Shown in pieces: positions 16,598 through 25,504 of a DNA stretch of 33,053 bases. A program made the translations under genes and the position numbers. How positions within the stretch are numbered: the first letter of the stretch is position 1; every line of letters starts with the position of its first letter. Below the pieces are notes generated by a model, which was not told the origin of the DNA, did no database searches, and saw only the letters and a program-made list of their open reading frames with translations. The DNA lies in NCBI GenBank assembly GCA_002749285.1, contig PDPR01000004.1, positions 1 to 33,053 of the forward strand, given 5' to 3'. This stretch comes from Maribacter sp. Lineage in GTDB: Bacteria; Bacteroidota; Bacteroidia; Flavobacteriales; Flavobacteriaceae.

Positions 16598-17430
16598 TGA
16601 AAAGACTGGTATTATTCTCGATCCTAGGAACTATGCTTATAGGTTGCAAGGCCAAAAAGCGAACCACCTATCCCAATAGGTTAAAATACAAGACCTTGGA
16701 GGAGAGACCCGATAACACCTATGATTCCCAAGGGTTATACCCCCTTCCTAAGGATACTGGAAAGTTCCAGAGATTCTCAATTGGCTCTGTTGGGGAATAC
16801 ATTGAAACGTTTTCCGAAATAGCACAATATGAAATGAAGGCTTATGGCATTCCTGCGAGCATTACCTTGGCCCAGGGTCTATTGGAAAGTGGTCTGGGCA
16901 GAGGGGAGCTGGCCGTTAAGACCAACAACCATTTTGGTGTCAAATGCCATAAAGGTTGGCAGGGTGATTATGATTTTCATGACGATGATGAAAAAGGGGA
17001 GTGTTTTCGGAAATACAACCATCCGATGTATTCCTATCGGGATCATAGCGAGTTTTTATCTAGCCGTGCCCGATATGCCTTTTTATTCGATTATGGAAGT
17101 ACCGACTATAAGCGTTGGGCCAAAGGACTCCGACAGGCAGGTTATGCTACGGATCATAGATATTCCCAGAAGTTGATACACCTTATAGAAAAGTATAGGT
17201 TGTATAGATTTGACAAAGATGTTGGCCCGAACAATACAATTGCAAGTAGGGATCCAAAACCTATTGGGAATAAGGTGCATGTGGTTCAAAAGGGGGATAC
17301 CTTGTATTCACTGTCAAAAAGATATTCCATCTCTGTTGATGAGATTAAACGAATAAACAATATGGATTCGAACCATTTGGATATAGGGCAGGAAATTTTG
17401 GTCCAAACCAAATCAACAAAAGAAGAATAA
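16594..17430 (+). CDS. Glucosaminidase (GH73)-LysM lipoprotein
   Basis: A 278-residue envelope lipoprotein. The lipobox is LIGC with Cys18. A GH73-type glucosaminidase domain covers about 65-205, with catalytic Glu98 in [10 protein letters not shown] and NNHFGVKC at 111-118. A LysM peptidoglycan-binding domain lies at 227-271 ([19 protein letters not shown]). It is expected to cut glycan strands at the outer face of the periplasm. Two ATG codons (16594, 16597) are in tandem; the first overlaps the PLP gene stop by 4 bases. The stop codon shares one base with the hemL start. Confidence 0.94.
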   Translation: MMKRLVLFSILGTMLIGCKAKKRTTYPNRLKYKTLEERPDNTYDSQGLYPLPKDTGKFQRFSIGSVGEYIETFSEIAQYEMKAYGIPASITLAQGLLESGLGRGELAVKTNNHFGVKCHKGWQGDYDFHDDDEKGECFRKYNHPMYSYRDHSEFLSSRARYAFLFDYGSTDYKRWAKGLRQAGYATDHRYSQKLIHLIEKYRLYRFDKDVGPNNTIASRDPKPIGNKVHVVQKGDTLYSLSKRYSISVDEIKRINNMDSNHLDIGQEILVQTKSTKEE

Positions 17431-18719
17431 TGGTTTATCAGAGAAGTAGTGCCTTGTTTGCCGAGGCGAGGAAATATATTCCAGGAGGTGTCAATTCACC
17501 GGTTAGGGCGTTTAAAGCCGTAGGGGGAGATCCGATTTTCGTTAAGAGTGCCAAAGGGGCATATTTGTATGACGGGGACGGAAACAAACTAATAGATTAT
17601 ATCGCATCATGGGGGCCCCTTATTTTGGGCCATGCCTATCAACCCGTAATCGAGGCGGTTATTGGGAATGCTAGGAAAGGGACTTCATTCGGCATGCCGA
17701 CCGAGATTGAAACGGCATTGGCGAAACAGGCGGTAAGTATGGTCCCAAATATAGATAAGATACGGTTTGTAAATAGTGGTACCGAAGCCTGTATGAGTGC
17801 GGTACGTTTGGCACGTGGCTATACTGGAAAGGATAAGATCATAAAATTCGCAGGGTGTTACCATGGACATTCCGACTCTTTTCTGATCCAAGCAGGTAGT
17901 GGGGCAATTACCTTTGGAAGTCCCAATAGTCCGGGCGTCACCCAAGGAACGGCCAAGGATACGTTGTTGGCGGAGTATAATGACTTGGAAAGTGTAAAGG
18001 ATTTGGTAAAGGCCAATAAAGGGGCTGTTGCAGCCGTGATCATTGAGCCTATTGCCGGGAATATGGGGTGTGTAATTCCTTCGGGTGAATTTATCAAGGG
18101 ACTTAGGGAACTTTGTATGCAAGAAGGTATCTTGTTGATCTTTGACGAGGTAATGACCGGTTTTCGATTAGGTAAGGGTGGCGCCCAGGAAGCTTTGGGG
18201 ATAGAGGCCGATATTGTAACCTTTGGTAAGGTTATTGGCGGTGGACTGCCTGTTGGCGCTTTTGCCGCAAAGAATGAAATCATGGATTATTTGGCACCGG
18301 ACGGACCTGTTTATCAGGCGGGTACCTTAAGTGGGAATCCTTTGGCAATGAGTGCCGGGTTGGCGATGTTGACAGAACTGGATGCCAATCCGAGTGTGTT
18401 TAAGAGTTTGGCGGATAAAACGGAGTATCTTCATAAGGGATTGGGGGAGGTTTTGGAAACAAATGGGGTTCCGCATCAGATCAATCGTTTCGGTAGTATG
18501 ATTTCGGTTCACTTTACCGCTGAACCTGTTGTGGATTTTCCATCATCGGCTAAAGGGAACAATGATACGTTTAAGAAATATTTTCATGGGATGTTACGTC
18601 AAGGGATATATTTGCCCCCAAGTGCTTTTGAAAGTTATTTCTTGAATGATGCCCTTTCGTACAACGATCTGGATTTTACCATAAAGGCACTAGGGAATAT
18701 CGTGGATGGACTAAAATAA
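17430..18719 (+). CDS. hemL: Glutamate-1-semialdehyde 2,1-aminomutase
   Basis: A 429-residue fold-type I PLP enzyme making 5-aminolevulinate for haem. The PLP lysine is K267 in [24 protein letters not shown] at 238-246 holds the ring-binding Asp, and [16 protein letters not shown] at 115-130 is the phosphate-binding region. VNSPVRAF near the N-terminus is typical of HemL and separates it from other class III aminotransferases. It starts at the ATG overlapping the GH73 stop (TAATG). The final codons and stop are inside the stem of the downstream terminator. Confidence 0.97.
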   Translation: MVYQRSSALFAEARKYIPGGVNSPVRAFKAVGGDPIFVKSAKGAYLYDGDGNKLIDYIASWGPLILGHAYQPVIEAVIGNARKGTSFGMPTEIETALAKQAVSMVPNIDKIRFVNSGTEACMSAVRLARGYTGKDKIIKFAGCYHGHSDSFLIQAGSGAITFGSPNSPGVTQGTAKDTLLAEYNDLESVKDLVKANKGAVAAVIIEPIAGNMGCVIPSGEFIKGLRELCMQEGILLIFDEVMTGFRLGKGGAQEALGIEADIVTFGKVIGGGLPVGAFAAKNEIMDYLAPDGPVYQAGTLSGNPLAMSAGLAMLTELDANPSVFKSLADKTEYLHKGLGEVLETNGVPHQINRFGSMISVHFTAEPVVDFPSSAKGNNDTFKKYFHGMLRQGIYLPPSAFESYFLNDALSYNDLDFTIKALGNIVDGLK

Positions 18720-18756
18720 GCAAAGGCGCAGATAGCGCCTTTGCTTATTTTAGTCC
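18708..18756. terminator. 22-bp perfect-stem bidirectional terminator after hemL
   Basis: Bases 18708-18729 pair perfectly with 18735-18756 around AGATA. The core is AAAGGCGC/GCGCCTTT with an A/T-rich outer part. It ends hemL on the plus strand and the DUF4890 gene on the minus strand. The last three hemL sense codons and its stop codon are part of the stem. Confidence 0.92.
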
Positions 18757-18760
18757 AATC

Positions 18761-19201
18761 TTATTTTTTTCTTTCAAATCGTTCCCCCCTCATCTTGGTA
18801 CACCCCCTTCTTTTCCTTTGAAGCGTTTCCCATCTCGCATATTGGTCTTCGTCCAGGATTTTTTTAAGGGCAGCTTTATGTGCTATGGCCGCATCGAGTC
18901 GTTCTGTTTCAAGTGCATATACCTCTTCTGAAGATCTTGTTGGTCGTTCCCCTGAATCCATCAACTCCCTGCGCTTATCCATTTTCACCTTTCTTTTTTT
19001 GGCATTTTCCAAATTCAAGGCTTGGATCTTGGTTTGTTGGTCCTGTGTTAGGTCCAGGTCTAAGGTCATTTTTTTGGTTTGAAGAGTGGCCATTTGCTCA
19101 ACGGTCATGTTCTTCATTGGGTTTCCCTTGCAATTCCCCCTGTTCTGTGCCATTGCGGTCGATCCTATTATCAAGGCAACCAATACGAATGCTTTTTTCA
19201 T
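18761..19201 (-). CDS. DUF4890/Spy-like periplasmic protein
   Basis: A 146-residue secreted protein. The signal peptide MKKAFVLVALIIGSTAMAQ is clear. The mature part is helical and highly charged: LDLTQDQQTKIQALNLEN resembles the LTxxQ motif of Spy/CpxP-like proteins, and DEDQYARWETLQRKR near the end resembles the second such motif. The C-terminus is very basic. It fits the DUF4890 family of Bacteroidota; a chaperone or stress-buffer role is an inference by analogy with Spy. It forms a convergent pair with hemL. Confidence 0.85.
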   Translation of the reverse strand: MKKAFVLVALIIGSTAMAQNRGNCKGNPMKNMTVEQMATLQTKKMTLDLDLTQDQQTKIQALNLENAKKRKVKMDKRRELMDSGERPTRSSEEVYALETERLDAAIAHKAALKKILDEDQYARWETLQRKRRGCTKMRGERFERKK

Positions 19202-19302
19202 GTGTTTTTTTTAATGGGTTTTGATAATAAGACTTGTTGGGGCGGTATAGGTTTAATTACATTATAGGTTTTATGATTTTATTAACGTATAAAACCAATA
19301 TA

Positions 19303-19341
19303 TATAAAAAAGGGTATGGTTTAACCATACCCTTTTTTATA
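19303..19341 (-). terminator. Terminator of the 54-aa membrane peptide gene
   Basis: A long palindrome centred on 19322 pairs 19303-19321 with 19323-19341, with GGGTATGG/CCATACCC flanked by A6 and T6. It lies 20 bases after the stop codon of the minus-strand small gene and before the DUF4890 gene. Confidence 0.85.
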
Positions 19342-19361
19342 GGTTAAGATGTTTCCGTGCT

Positions 19362-19526
19362 TTATTTGGGTGTGCTGTTCATGTCTAATGAAGTGGGTTC
19401 AACCTGTTGTAACTCGGCAATACCCTCATTATTTGGATCTTGATTTTCATTGTCCATGGCGTAATAAATTGTTGTGGTAGCCAAAAAACAAAAAAAGTAG
19501 ATAAGGCTCTTGATTTTATATGACAT
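19362..19526 (-). CDS. Small membrane or secreted protein, 54 aa
   Basis: A short gene from ATG 19526 to TAA 19362-19364. The product begins MSYKIKSLIYFFCFLATTTI, a signal-anchor or signal peptide, followed by an acidic, Gln/Asn-rich tail with EGIAELQQVEP. It has its own -7 box upstream and a strong terminator downstream, which supports its being a real transcript unit. Similar short peptides are common in flavobacteria; the function is unknown. Confidence 0.65.
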   Translation of the reverse strand: MSYKIKSLIYFFCFLATTTIYYAMDNENQDPNNEGIAELQQVEPTSLDMNSTPK

Positions 19527-19552
19527 GATGTTGGGGGTTTTGATTATACTAT

Positions 19553-19560
19553 CAAAGATA
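19553..19560 (-). promoter_or_regulatory. -7 element for the 54-aa protein gene
   Basis: On the minus strand TATCTTTG (19560-19553) fits TAnnTTTG and ends 26 bases before the start codon at 19526. No TTG at the standard distance was found. Confidence 0.45.
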
Positions 19561-19903
19561 AAAAAGGATTTGACCTAAAATTCCCGATTGTTGCCAACTG
19601 ACCATTTTGTATGGTGAAATATCCTGTTTTTGTGGTTTGGTTTTTGTGCTCATCGAAGAAATATGAAATATGCGTTTGGTCAGAGAGCCTTGCGTTTAGT
19701 GGTAATAATCCGATTGTCCTGAAAAAACCGGGAAGAACCATGGCATAGGTGTGACATTTTAAAAATTATATGGTCTTGCTTAATAGAGGGTTTCCATTTT
19801 TTACAGACCGATATAATCGGAATTTGAATTAGCCAATAAATAAAGCTGTTGCATTGTAATGGCTTTGCTTATGGCAAAAAGCCTAGTGGTTTAGGGGGTG
19901 TGG
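19561..19903. other. Intergenic stretch without a supported gene
   Basis: About 340 bases between a small gene's promoter and the SLC13 stop codon. A 65-codon minus ORF (19544-19741) is present but has no recognisable features and overlaps the -7 box. Two hairpins are visible: CCGAT-ATA-ATCGG near 19809-19821 and a GGCTTT/AAAGCC stem near 19861-19883. The second could be a weak terminator for the SLC13 gene but lacks a T run. Confidence 0.5.
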
Positions 19904-21334
19904 TTAGAACAACATAGGTACCACAAATTGGAACATAAGGGATAATAAGGCTACCGCTACCAAATTAAGTACAATGCCTACCCGTGCCATTTCGTGGATC
20001 TTTATATAGCCACTTGCGAATACTATCGCATTGGGTGGGGTGGCCATTGGGAGCATAAAGGCACAGCTACTTGCCATTGTAACAGGAATCAACAAATAAA
20101 GTATAGGAATGCCCAAGCCAATGGCTATACCGGCCACGACTGGGGCCAAAACAGCGATCAAGGCAACGTTGCTCATTAATTCGGTCATGAACAACATTAG
20201 GAATATTAGTAGGATGGCAGTAAGGAAAACACCGATTTCACCAGCGGCTATCGCATTGGCGACCAAATCAACGATACCACTTACGGACATACCCTTGGCC
20301 AAGGCCAGACCACCGCCAAATAAAACCAATATTCCCCAAGCCAACTTTTTGGTGTCGTCCCATTCAATAATGAAATCATCGTTTTTAATATTATAGGGAA
20401 TAGCAAATAATGATATTGCGGCAATCATACTTATAATAGTGTCGGAGAGGCCTAGTTCTGGGAATATCGAATTGATCAATGTTCTAAAGACCCATAGAAA
20501 CACGGTAATGCCAAAAATGGTTAAGACCATCTTTTCCTTTCCGCCCATGGGGCCCAGTTTTTCCAGTTCTGTTCGTATCACTTCCTTTGATGCCGTGAAT
20601 TTTAATTCTTTATTTGGAAACATCCATTTTGTGAGAACAAAATAGATGATTGTGATCATCACTGCCGAAAAGGGTACGCCAATGACCATCCATTTCAAAA
20701 AAGAGATTTCGATATTGTATTCATTTTCCAGCATTCCTATCATCACCGAATTGGGAGGGGTCCCGATGACCGTTGCTATTCCTCCGGCATTGGCCGAGAA
20801 ACCAATCCCCAACATCACACTCAAAGCAAAATTCCTGTCATTCTTTGTAAACCCGTCCTCGTCATTGATCAATAGGCCAATTACCGACATGGCGATGGGC
20901 AGCATCACTACGGTACTCGCCGTATTGCTGATCCACATACTCAAGGTCGCGGTGGCGATCATAAAACCAAGGACCACCTTGTTCGGTGTGGTCCCCGTCA
21001 ATTTAATGATGTTCAATGCGATTCTTTTATGAAGGTTCACTTTTTCCAAGGCCAAGGCCATTACAAATCCCCCCAAAAAGAGAAAGACAATGGGGCTGCC
21101 GTAATTCGCCCCTACTTCGCCTATAGGCATAATATCCAAAATCGGGAAAAGAATGAGAGGCAATAAGGCTGTCACTGATATTGATACGGTTTCCGTGATC
21201 CACCAGACGACCATCCATAAGGCAATGGCGATTACCATATCCCCCTTTTGGGAGACGAGGTCCATAGGGAGGTTCAGAATAATGAAAAACAGGATCGGCC
21301 CTAAAAAAAGACCTAATTTTCTGCCTAGTGCCAT
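19904..21334 (-). CDS. SLC13/DASS family sodium:anion symporter
   Basis: A 476-residue membrane transporter, probably importing di- or tricarboxylates (or sulfate) with Na+. Family marks: WWITETVSISVTALLPLILF near 44-63, the first SNT motif in MWISNTASTVVMLP, GTPPNS in the middle, the second cluster with LMLFMTELMSNVALIAVLAP, and MATPPNAIVFASGY near the C-terminus. About eleven hydrophobic segments are seen. The two SNT/GTPPN-type repeats are the known substrate- and Na+-binding loops. Succinate/malate-type substrates are the default guess. It appears to be a single-gene unit. Confidence 0.93.
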   Translation of the reverse strand: MALGRKLGLFLGPILFFIILNLPMDLVSQKGDMVIAIALWMVVWWITETVSISVTALLPLILFPILDIMPIGEVGANYGSPIVFLFLGGFVMALALEKVNLHKRIALNIIKLTGTTPNKVVLGFMIATATLSMWISNTASTVVMLPIAMSVIGLLINDEDGFTKNDRNFALSVMLGIGFSANAGGIATVIGTPPNSVMIGMLENEYNIEISFLKWMVIGVPFSAVMITIIYFVLTKWMFPNKELKFTASKEVIRTELEKLGPMGGKEKMVLTIFGITVFLWVFRTLINSIFPELGLSDTIISMIAAISLFAIPYNIKNDDFIIEWDDTKKLAWGILVLFGGGLALAKGMSVSGIVDLVANAIAAGEIGVFLTAILLIFLMLFMTELMSNVALIAVLAPVVAGIAIGLGIPILYLLIPVTMASSCAFMLPMATPPNAIVFASGYIKIHEMARVGIVLNLVAVALLSLMFQFVVPMLF

Positions 21335-21594
21335 AGGATTTATTATATCCCTCTAAACTAGGGTTTTTTTAACATATAACATTGCCAGAACCAAATACTT
21401 TAGGGCTACGGAAGTAAAAAAAGACAAAAATAGGGAAGAAAACGGCAATTTTCCGGCAAGCCGAAAAAGTTTGGATGGATCCAACAGAAAAAAACTGTCA
21501 ATACAAAATTATGTGGTCTGTATATTATGTTGCATTACAGGGTATATGGGCAATGCATGGCACTCCTTAAAATAAGTGTCGGTTAGCCTTGAAC

Positions 21595-23295
21595 TTAGGA
21601 TTTAATAAGTTGGACGGTCTTTGAGTCACCTTCAACAATCACCTTTACCAGACCATGTTTGGAAAGGGATTTCATCGACTTGTCCCATTTTTTCCCGCTT
21701 AAACCAGCGGTGCTTTTTAGGGCTGCCAGATCCATTTGGCCTTCAGCCTCAGGTTTCAGCAAATCCAATATGGTCTTCTCTTCAAGGGATAATTCAACTT
21801 GTTTTTTCTCTGGGCGCATTTGAGGGAAGAACAATACTTCCTGGATAGAAGAATTGTTGGTCAAGAGCATCACTAAACGGTCGATTCCGATACCTATTCC
21901 CGAAGTTGGGGGCATTCCATATTCCAAGGCACGCAAAAAATCCTGATCGATGAACATGGCCTCATCATCCCCTTTTTCAGATAACCTCAATTGGTCTTCA
22001 AAGCGTTCCCGTTGATCAATGGGGTCGTTCAGTTCGGAATAGGCATTGGCCAATTCCTTGCCGTTGACCATCAATTCAAAACGTTCTGTCAAGGCAGGGT
22101 TGGTCCTGTGTTCTTTTGTCAACGGGCTCATTTCCTTTGGGTAATCGATGATGAATGTAGGCTGGATATAATGGTGCTCACATTTCTCCCCAAAGATTCC
22201 ATCTATCAACTTGCCAACCCCCATGGTATCATCCACCTCGATACCTAATCCTTTTGCGGCTTTACGCAGCTCGACCTCATCCATATCGGCCACATCGATA
22301 CCAGTGTGTATTTTAATGGCCTCCAAGATCGGAACCCTTGCATAAGGAGCCTTGAATTCTATCTCGTGTTCACCGACGGTTACCTTGGATGTTCCATTGG
22401 TGTCGATGGCTACTTTTTCCAGTAGTTGTTCGGTGGTGTCCATCATCCAATTATAATCCTTATAGGCCACATAGAGTTCCATAACCGTGAATTCAGGATT
22501 GTGGGTGCGGTCCATACCTTCGTTCCTGAAATCCTTGGAGAACTCATAAACTCCGTCAAAACCACCGACAATCAATCTTTTCAAGTACAGTTCATTGGCA
22601 ATTCTCAAATATAAGGGAATGTTCAATGCATTGTGGTGCGTCAGGAATGGTCTTGCCGCTGCACCCCCTGGAATAGGCTGTAATATTGGGGTTTCAACTT
22701 CCAAGTATCCATTTTTGTTATAAAATTCACGGATACTATTGGTGATCTTGGTGCGCTTTACGAATGTTTCCTTTACTGATGGATTTACGATAAGGTCAAC
22801 ATAGCGTTGTCGATACCGAAGTTCAGGGTCGTTGAATTCATCAAAAATACGTCCTTCAGCATCTTTTTTGGGTAGTGGTAATGGACGTAATGACTTGCTC
22901 AGCATTGTGAAGGTTTTCACCATCACCGTTATTTCACCAACTTGGGTAGTGAACAATTCCCCTTCGACACCTATTATGTCGCCGATGTCCAACAGTTTTT
23001 TGTAAACCTCGTTATACATGGTCTTATCATCGCCAGTACATATTTCATCCCGGTTAAAGTAGACCTGTATCCTTCCTTCACTGTCCTGCAACTCGGCAAA
23101 AGAAGCCTTTCCTTGAATCCGTCGAGACATTAACCTTCCCGAAATGATAACTTTCCTGCCCTCCCCATAATTCGATTTTATGCCTTTGGACCGGGCATTT
23201 ACGGGGTATAAGGCTGCAGGGTATGGGTCTATGCCCAATTCCCGTAATTTGGCCGATTTCTCTCTTCTGATTGTCTCTTGTTCTGAAAGCTGCAT
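21595..23295 (-). CDS. lysS: Lysyl-tRNA synthetase, class II
   Basis: A 566-residue enzyme charging tRNA-Lys. I start at ATG 23295 ([13 protein letters not shown]) because the promoter box lies 20 bases upstream; the frame is open to 23430, but that extension would lie upstream of the transcript start. An OB-fold anticodon domain ([17 protein letters not shown]) is followed by the class II core with motif 2 ([14 protein letters not shown]) and motif 3 ([13 protein letters not shown]). Residues from about 498 to 566 form an extra C-terminal domain that looks like a small winged helix. Such an extension occurs in Bacteroidota LysRS. Confidence 0.97.
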   Translation of the reverse strand: MQLSEQETIRREKSAKLRELGIDPYPAALYPVNARSKGIKSNYGEGRKVIISGRLMSRRIQGKASFAELQDSEGRIQVYFNRDEICTGDDKTMYNEVYKKLLDIGDIIGVEGELFTTQVGEITVMVKTFTMLSKSLRPLPLPKKDAEGRIFDEFNDPELRYRQRYVDLIVNPSVKETFVKRTKITNSIREFYNKNGYLEVETPILQPIPGGAAARPFLTHHNALNIPLYLRIANELYLKRLIVGGFDGVYEFSKDFRNEGMDRTHNPEFTVMELYVAYKDYNWMMDTTEQLLEKVAIDTNGTSKVTVGEHEIEFKAPYARVPILEAIKIHTGIDVADMDEVELRKAAKGLGIEVDDTMGVGKLIDGIFGEKCEHHYIQPTFIIDYPKEMSPLTKEHRTNPALTERFELMVNGKELANAYSELNDPIDQRERFEDQLRLSEKGDDEAMFIDQDFLRALEYGMPPTSGIGIGIDRLVMLLTNNSSIQEVLFFPQMRPEKKQVELSLEEKTILDLLKPEAEGQMDLAALKSTAGLSGKKWDKSMKSLSKHGLVKVIVEGDSKTVQLIKS

Positions 23296-23314
23296 AAAAT
23301 CGTTATTAAGGCTG

Positions 23315-23345
23315 CAAATATAGGTAGTCTGCACAAATCTATCAA
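23315..23345 (-). promoter_or_regulatory. Flavobacterial promoter of lysS
   Basis: On the minus strand TTG (23345-23343) and TATATTTG (23322-23315) are 20 bases apart, a full consensus match. The -7 box ends 20 bases before the ATG at 23295, which decides the start codon of lysS. Confidence 0.8.
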
Positions 23346-23451
23346 TCCATTGGTAAGGAATGTTGGTTTTGTGCCAATGCCCAGGTTTTAAGTGTAACAA
23401 AATGGATAACTTTACGTCGAATAGGTACATTGATCATAAAACCCTACACCT

Positions 23452-23607
23452 ATGAGTCTGGTTCGTGTGCTTTTGGCCATTTTATTCCCACCCTTATCCG
23501 TCATTGGAAAAGGTTGTGGTTCTTTTCTGATTGTCTTACTTTTGACTTTTTGTGGATGGGTCCCGGGAGTTATAGCTGCCTTGGTCATCCTCAATAATCC
23601 AAATTAG
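23452..23607 (+). CDS. YqaE/Pmp3 family membrane peptide, 51 aa
   Basis: A short gene from ATG 23452 to TAG 23605-23607. The product has two hydrophobic helices: the first with VRVLLAILFPPLSV, the second with FLIVLLLTFCGWVPGVIAAL. The PPLSV turn and the CGWVPG motif are the Pmp3/YqaE hallmark. These peptides are linked to membrane potential and salt or cold stress in yeast and plants; the bacterial role is inferred. A TAACTTTA box at 23407-23414 may be its promoter. A lipoprotein gene follows after 9 bases, so the two are likely co-transcribed. Confidence 0.9.
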   Translation: MSLVRVLLAILFPPLSVIGKGCGSFLIVLLLTFCGWVPGVIAALVILNNPN

Positions 23608-23616
23608 AAACAAACT

Positions 23617-24354
23617 ATGTTCAGATTACGTTATTGGTCATTGCCCGTGCTCTTGGTCTTGGTTTCCGCATGCAATTTCACAGAAGGGATCTATCTTGAG
23701 GATGATGGCTCGGGTAAGATATCCATCAACCTTGATGGTTCGGGGATGATGGGGATGTTAGGGGAGGAAATGACCAAAAGCAAGGAGAAAGCTATTGATT
23801 CCACGATTTCATTTAGGACTTTCCTAGAAGAAAAGAAGGATAGCATCGCTACACTTTCGGAAGAAGACCAAGCGGATCTTAAAAAATTGGAACCTTTTGA
23901 AATGCATATGGTCATGAACCCTGAGACCAAGGAGATGAAATTCGACCTATACCGTGATTTCGGGAATCTGGATGAGGTTTCCGATATTTTCAGGGATTTT
24001 CAAGAAGCCAGTAGCGTAGGTCCCGCATCAAAAAAACAAAGTCCGACATCGAATTTGAGCAATCAGGCCACTCAAGTGGATTATTCGTTCAAAGCGAATA
24101 TTTTTAAAAGAACGGCCAGGGTCATCGATAGTGTCCTACAGCAACAAAGTATAGATAGTTTGGCCGGGGTGGAGATGTTTTTTTCGGGATCGACCTATAA
24201 ATTGGAATACCATTTCCCTAGGCGGGTCAAGTCTTCTTCAGCAAGTGCCGCCACCTTTAGTGCCGATGGGAAAACTTTATATTACGAGGTTGATCTTCTG
24301 ACGTACATGAAAAATCCGGATACCCTGAATATAGAGATCGAATTGGAGGAATGA
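23617..24354 (+). CDS. Hypothetical lipoprotein, 245 aa
   Basis: A 245-residue protein with an N-terminal signal and lipobox VSAC. The mature start (CNFTEGIYLEDDGSGKISIN) and the following GSGMMGMLGEEM segment lead into a helical, charged region around 50-130, then a beta-rich C-terminal part (YKLEYHFPRRVK and TLYYEVDLLTYMKN). I know similar proteins only as conserved flavobacterial lipoproteins without function. It sits between the Pmp3-like peptide and lipB on the same strand. Confidence 0.82.
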   Translation: MFRLRYWSLPVLLVLVSACNFTEGIYLEDDGSGKISINLDGSGMMGMLGEEMTKSKEKAIDSTISFRTFLEEKKDSIATLSEEDQADLKKLEPFEMHMVMNPETKEMKFDLYRDFGNLDEVSDIFRDFQEASSVGPASKKQSPTSNLSNQATQVDYSFKANIFKRTARVIDSVLQQQSIDSLAGVEMFFSGSTYKLEYHFPRRVKSSSASAATFSADGKTLYYEVDLLTYMKNPDTLNIEIELEE

Positions 24355-24372
24355 TCTAACAACAAGACTTTG

Positions 24373-24380
24373 TACCTTTG
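24373..24380 (+). promoter_or_regulatory. -7 element upstream of lipB
   Basis: TACCTTTG fits the -7 consensus exactly and ends five bases before the lipB ATG at 24386. The transcript would have almost no leader; no -33 TTG at proper spacing was seen. Confidence 0.4.
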
Positions 24381-24385
24381 CACCC

Positions 24386-25102
24386 ATGAACAAGAATGTA
24401 GAATTTCAGGATTTAGGTTTAAAAGACTATAAGGAAACTTGGGATTACCAAGAGGCCTTATTTCAGAAGACCCTTGACATAAAGATCAGGAACAGAAGGG
24501 AAGGGACTTTTTTCCCGACCCCGAACCACTTTCTTTTTGTGGAGCACCCCCATGTGTACACCTTGGGGAAAAGTGGTGATATGGCCAATCTCTTGGTCGA
24601 TGAATCTGTTTTGGAAGGGAAAGGTGCGAAATTCTATAAGATCAATAGGGGAGGGGATATTACTTATCATGGGCCTGGGCAGATAGTGGGCTACCCTATA
24701 TTGGACCTCGACAATTTTTTCACCGACATTCACAAGTACCTTAGGTTTCTTGAGGAAATGGTCATCCTTACTTTGGCGGAATATGGTTTAAAGGGGGAAC
24801 GTTCCAAAGGGGAAACCGGTGTTTGGTTGGATGTGGGAACACCTTTCGTACGTAAAATATGCGCATTTGGTGTACGTGCCAGTCGGTGGGTGACAATGCA
24901 TGGTTTTGCCTTGAATGTAAATGCCGATCTAGGTTATTTTGACCTGATGATTCCCTGTGGCATCCGGGGAAAGGCCGTTACGTCCTTAAATGTTGAATTG
25001 GGCAAAAAGGAAGTCCCAATGGATGGGGTGAAAGAAAAATTGCTGAAACATTTTTCAGATTTGTTTGAGGCGGAAATAATAAAGGAAAAAACCGAAGTGT
25101 AG
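24386..25102 (+). CDS. lipB: Octanoyl-[acyl-carrier-protein]:protein octanoyltransferase
   Basis: A 238-residue cytosolic enzyme that moves octanoate from ACP to lipoyl domains, the first step of lipoate assembly. The signature NRGGDITYHGPGQIVGYP lies at 87-104. The catalytic pair is present: the lysine in VRKICAFGVR (K157) and the cysteine in IPCGIRGKAVTSL (C191). FLFVEHPHVYTLGKSG near the N-terminus is typical. Length is normal. The stop codon lies in the loop of the downstream terminator hairpin. A lipA gene is not in this window. Confidence 0.97.
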   Translation: MNKNVEFQDLGLKDYKETWDYQEALFQKTLDIKIRNRREGTFFPTPNHFLFVEHPHVYTLGKSGDMANLLVDESVLEGKGAKFYKINRGGDITYHGPGQIVGYPILDLDNFFTDIHKYLRFLEEMVILTLAEYGLKGERSKGETGVWLDVGTPFVRKICAFGVRASRWVTMHGFALNVNADLGYFDLMIPCGIRGKAVTSLNVELGKKEVPMDGVKEKLLKHFSDLFEAEIIKEKTEV

Positions 25103-25115
25103 ACTTCGGTTTTTT
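25086..25115 (+). terminator. Terminator of lipB, with stop codon in the loop
   Basis: A perfect 13-bp stem pairs 25086-25098 with 25103-25115 (AAAAAACCGAAGT and complement) around a 4-base loop GTAG that contains the last bases of the lipB TAG. A T6 run ends the right arm. Confidence 0.9.
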
Positions 25116-25434
25116 ATGTTTGAAAAGTTAAAATCCAACAATCCATCCCGAGGTAATCCATAACCTCATGATAATTGGAAAGATCAACTCCATTTTCCTG
25201 CATGCCATCTATACTGTATTTATTGCTATTTCCCCCTCTGCCTGAAAGTGGGGAAGGGGCTATTGAAACATAACGGGCAAAACCATCAATTGGCCCAATG
25301 GCACCTACAGTATCCGGGTCTCCTAATTCGGTTATACTATATTCCCCTATGACCACTCTTTGCTGCATGGTAAAAGACCTGAACAAAGGTTCGGAAAGGT
25401 ATGGGATAGATATCCGTATAAGAAGGATCACCAA
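25114..25434 (-). pseudogene. Doubtful ORF, possible decaying secreted-protein gene
   Basis: A 106-codon minus frame lies between two terminators. Its only upstream starts are TTG (25434) and GTG (25431); the first ATG is at 25368. The N-terminal part is hydrophobic (VVSLLVILLIRI counting codons before the start) like a signal peptide that has lost its ATG. The C-terminal end (DYLGMDCWILTFQT) resembles the 'LNxxGWExV'-type ending of small DUF4177-like proteins. The TAA stop is inside the T run of the lipB terminator. It may be a real gene with a rare start, but erosion is more likely. Confidence 0.35.
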
Positions 25435-25454
25435 AAGAGAAACAACCTAAACAC

Positions 25455-25480
25455 AAAACCGAGGTCTATGCCCCGGTTTT
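25455..25480 (-). terminator. Terminator of the secreted-protein gene at 25505
   Basis: Bases 25455-25464 pair with 25471-25480 (AAAACCGAGG and CCCCGGTTTT, one A-C mismatch) around a 6-base loop. Read on the minus strand it lies 24 bases after the stop codon of the upstream gene and ends in T4. Confidence 0.7.
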
Positions 25481-25504
25481 AAAATCCAATAAGGTTTTGG
25501 GTGA

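Noticed and set aside
19544..19741. 65-codon minus ORF upstream of the small membrane peptide gene
   Set aside because: No family, signal or start context; it overlaps the likely promoter of the next gene and has no coding-like composition.
23296..23430. Longer lysS start at 23430
   Set aside because: A full consensus promoter lies at 23315-23345 inside that extension, and the family N-terminus begins at the ATG at 23295.
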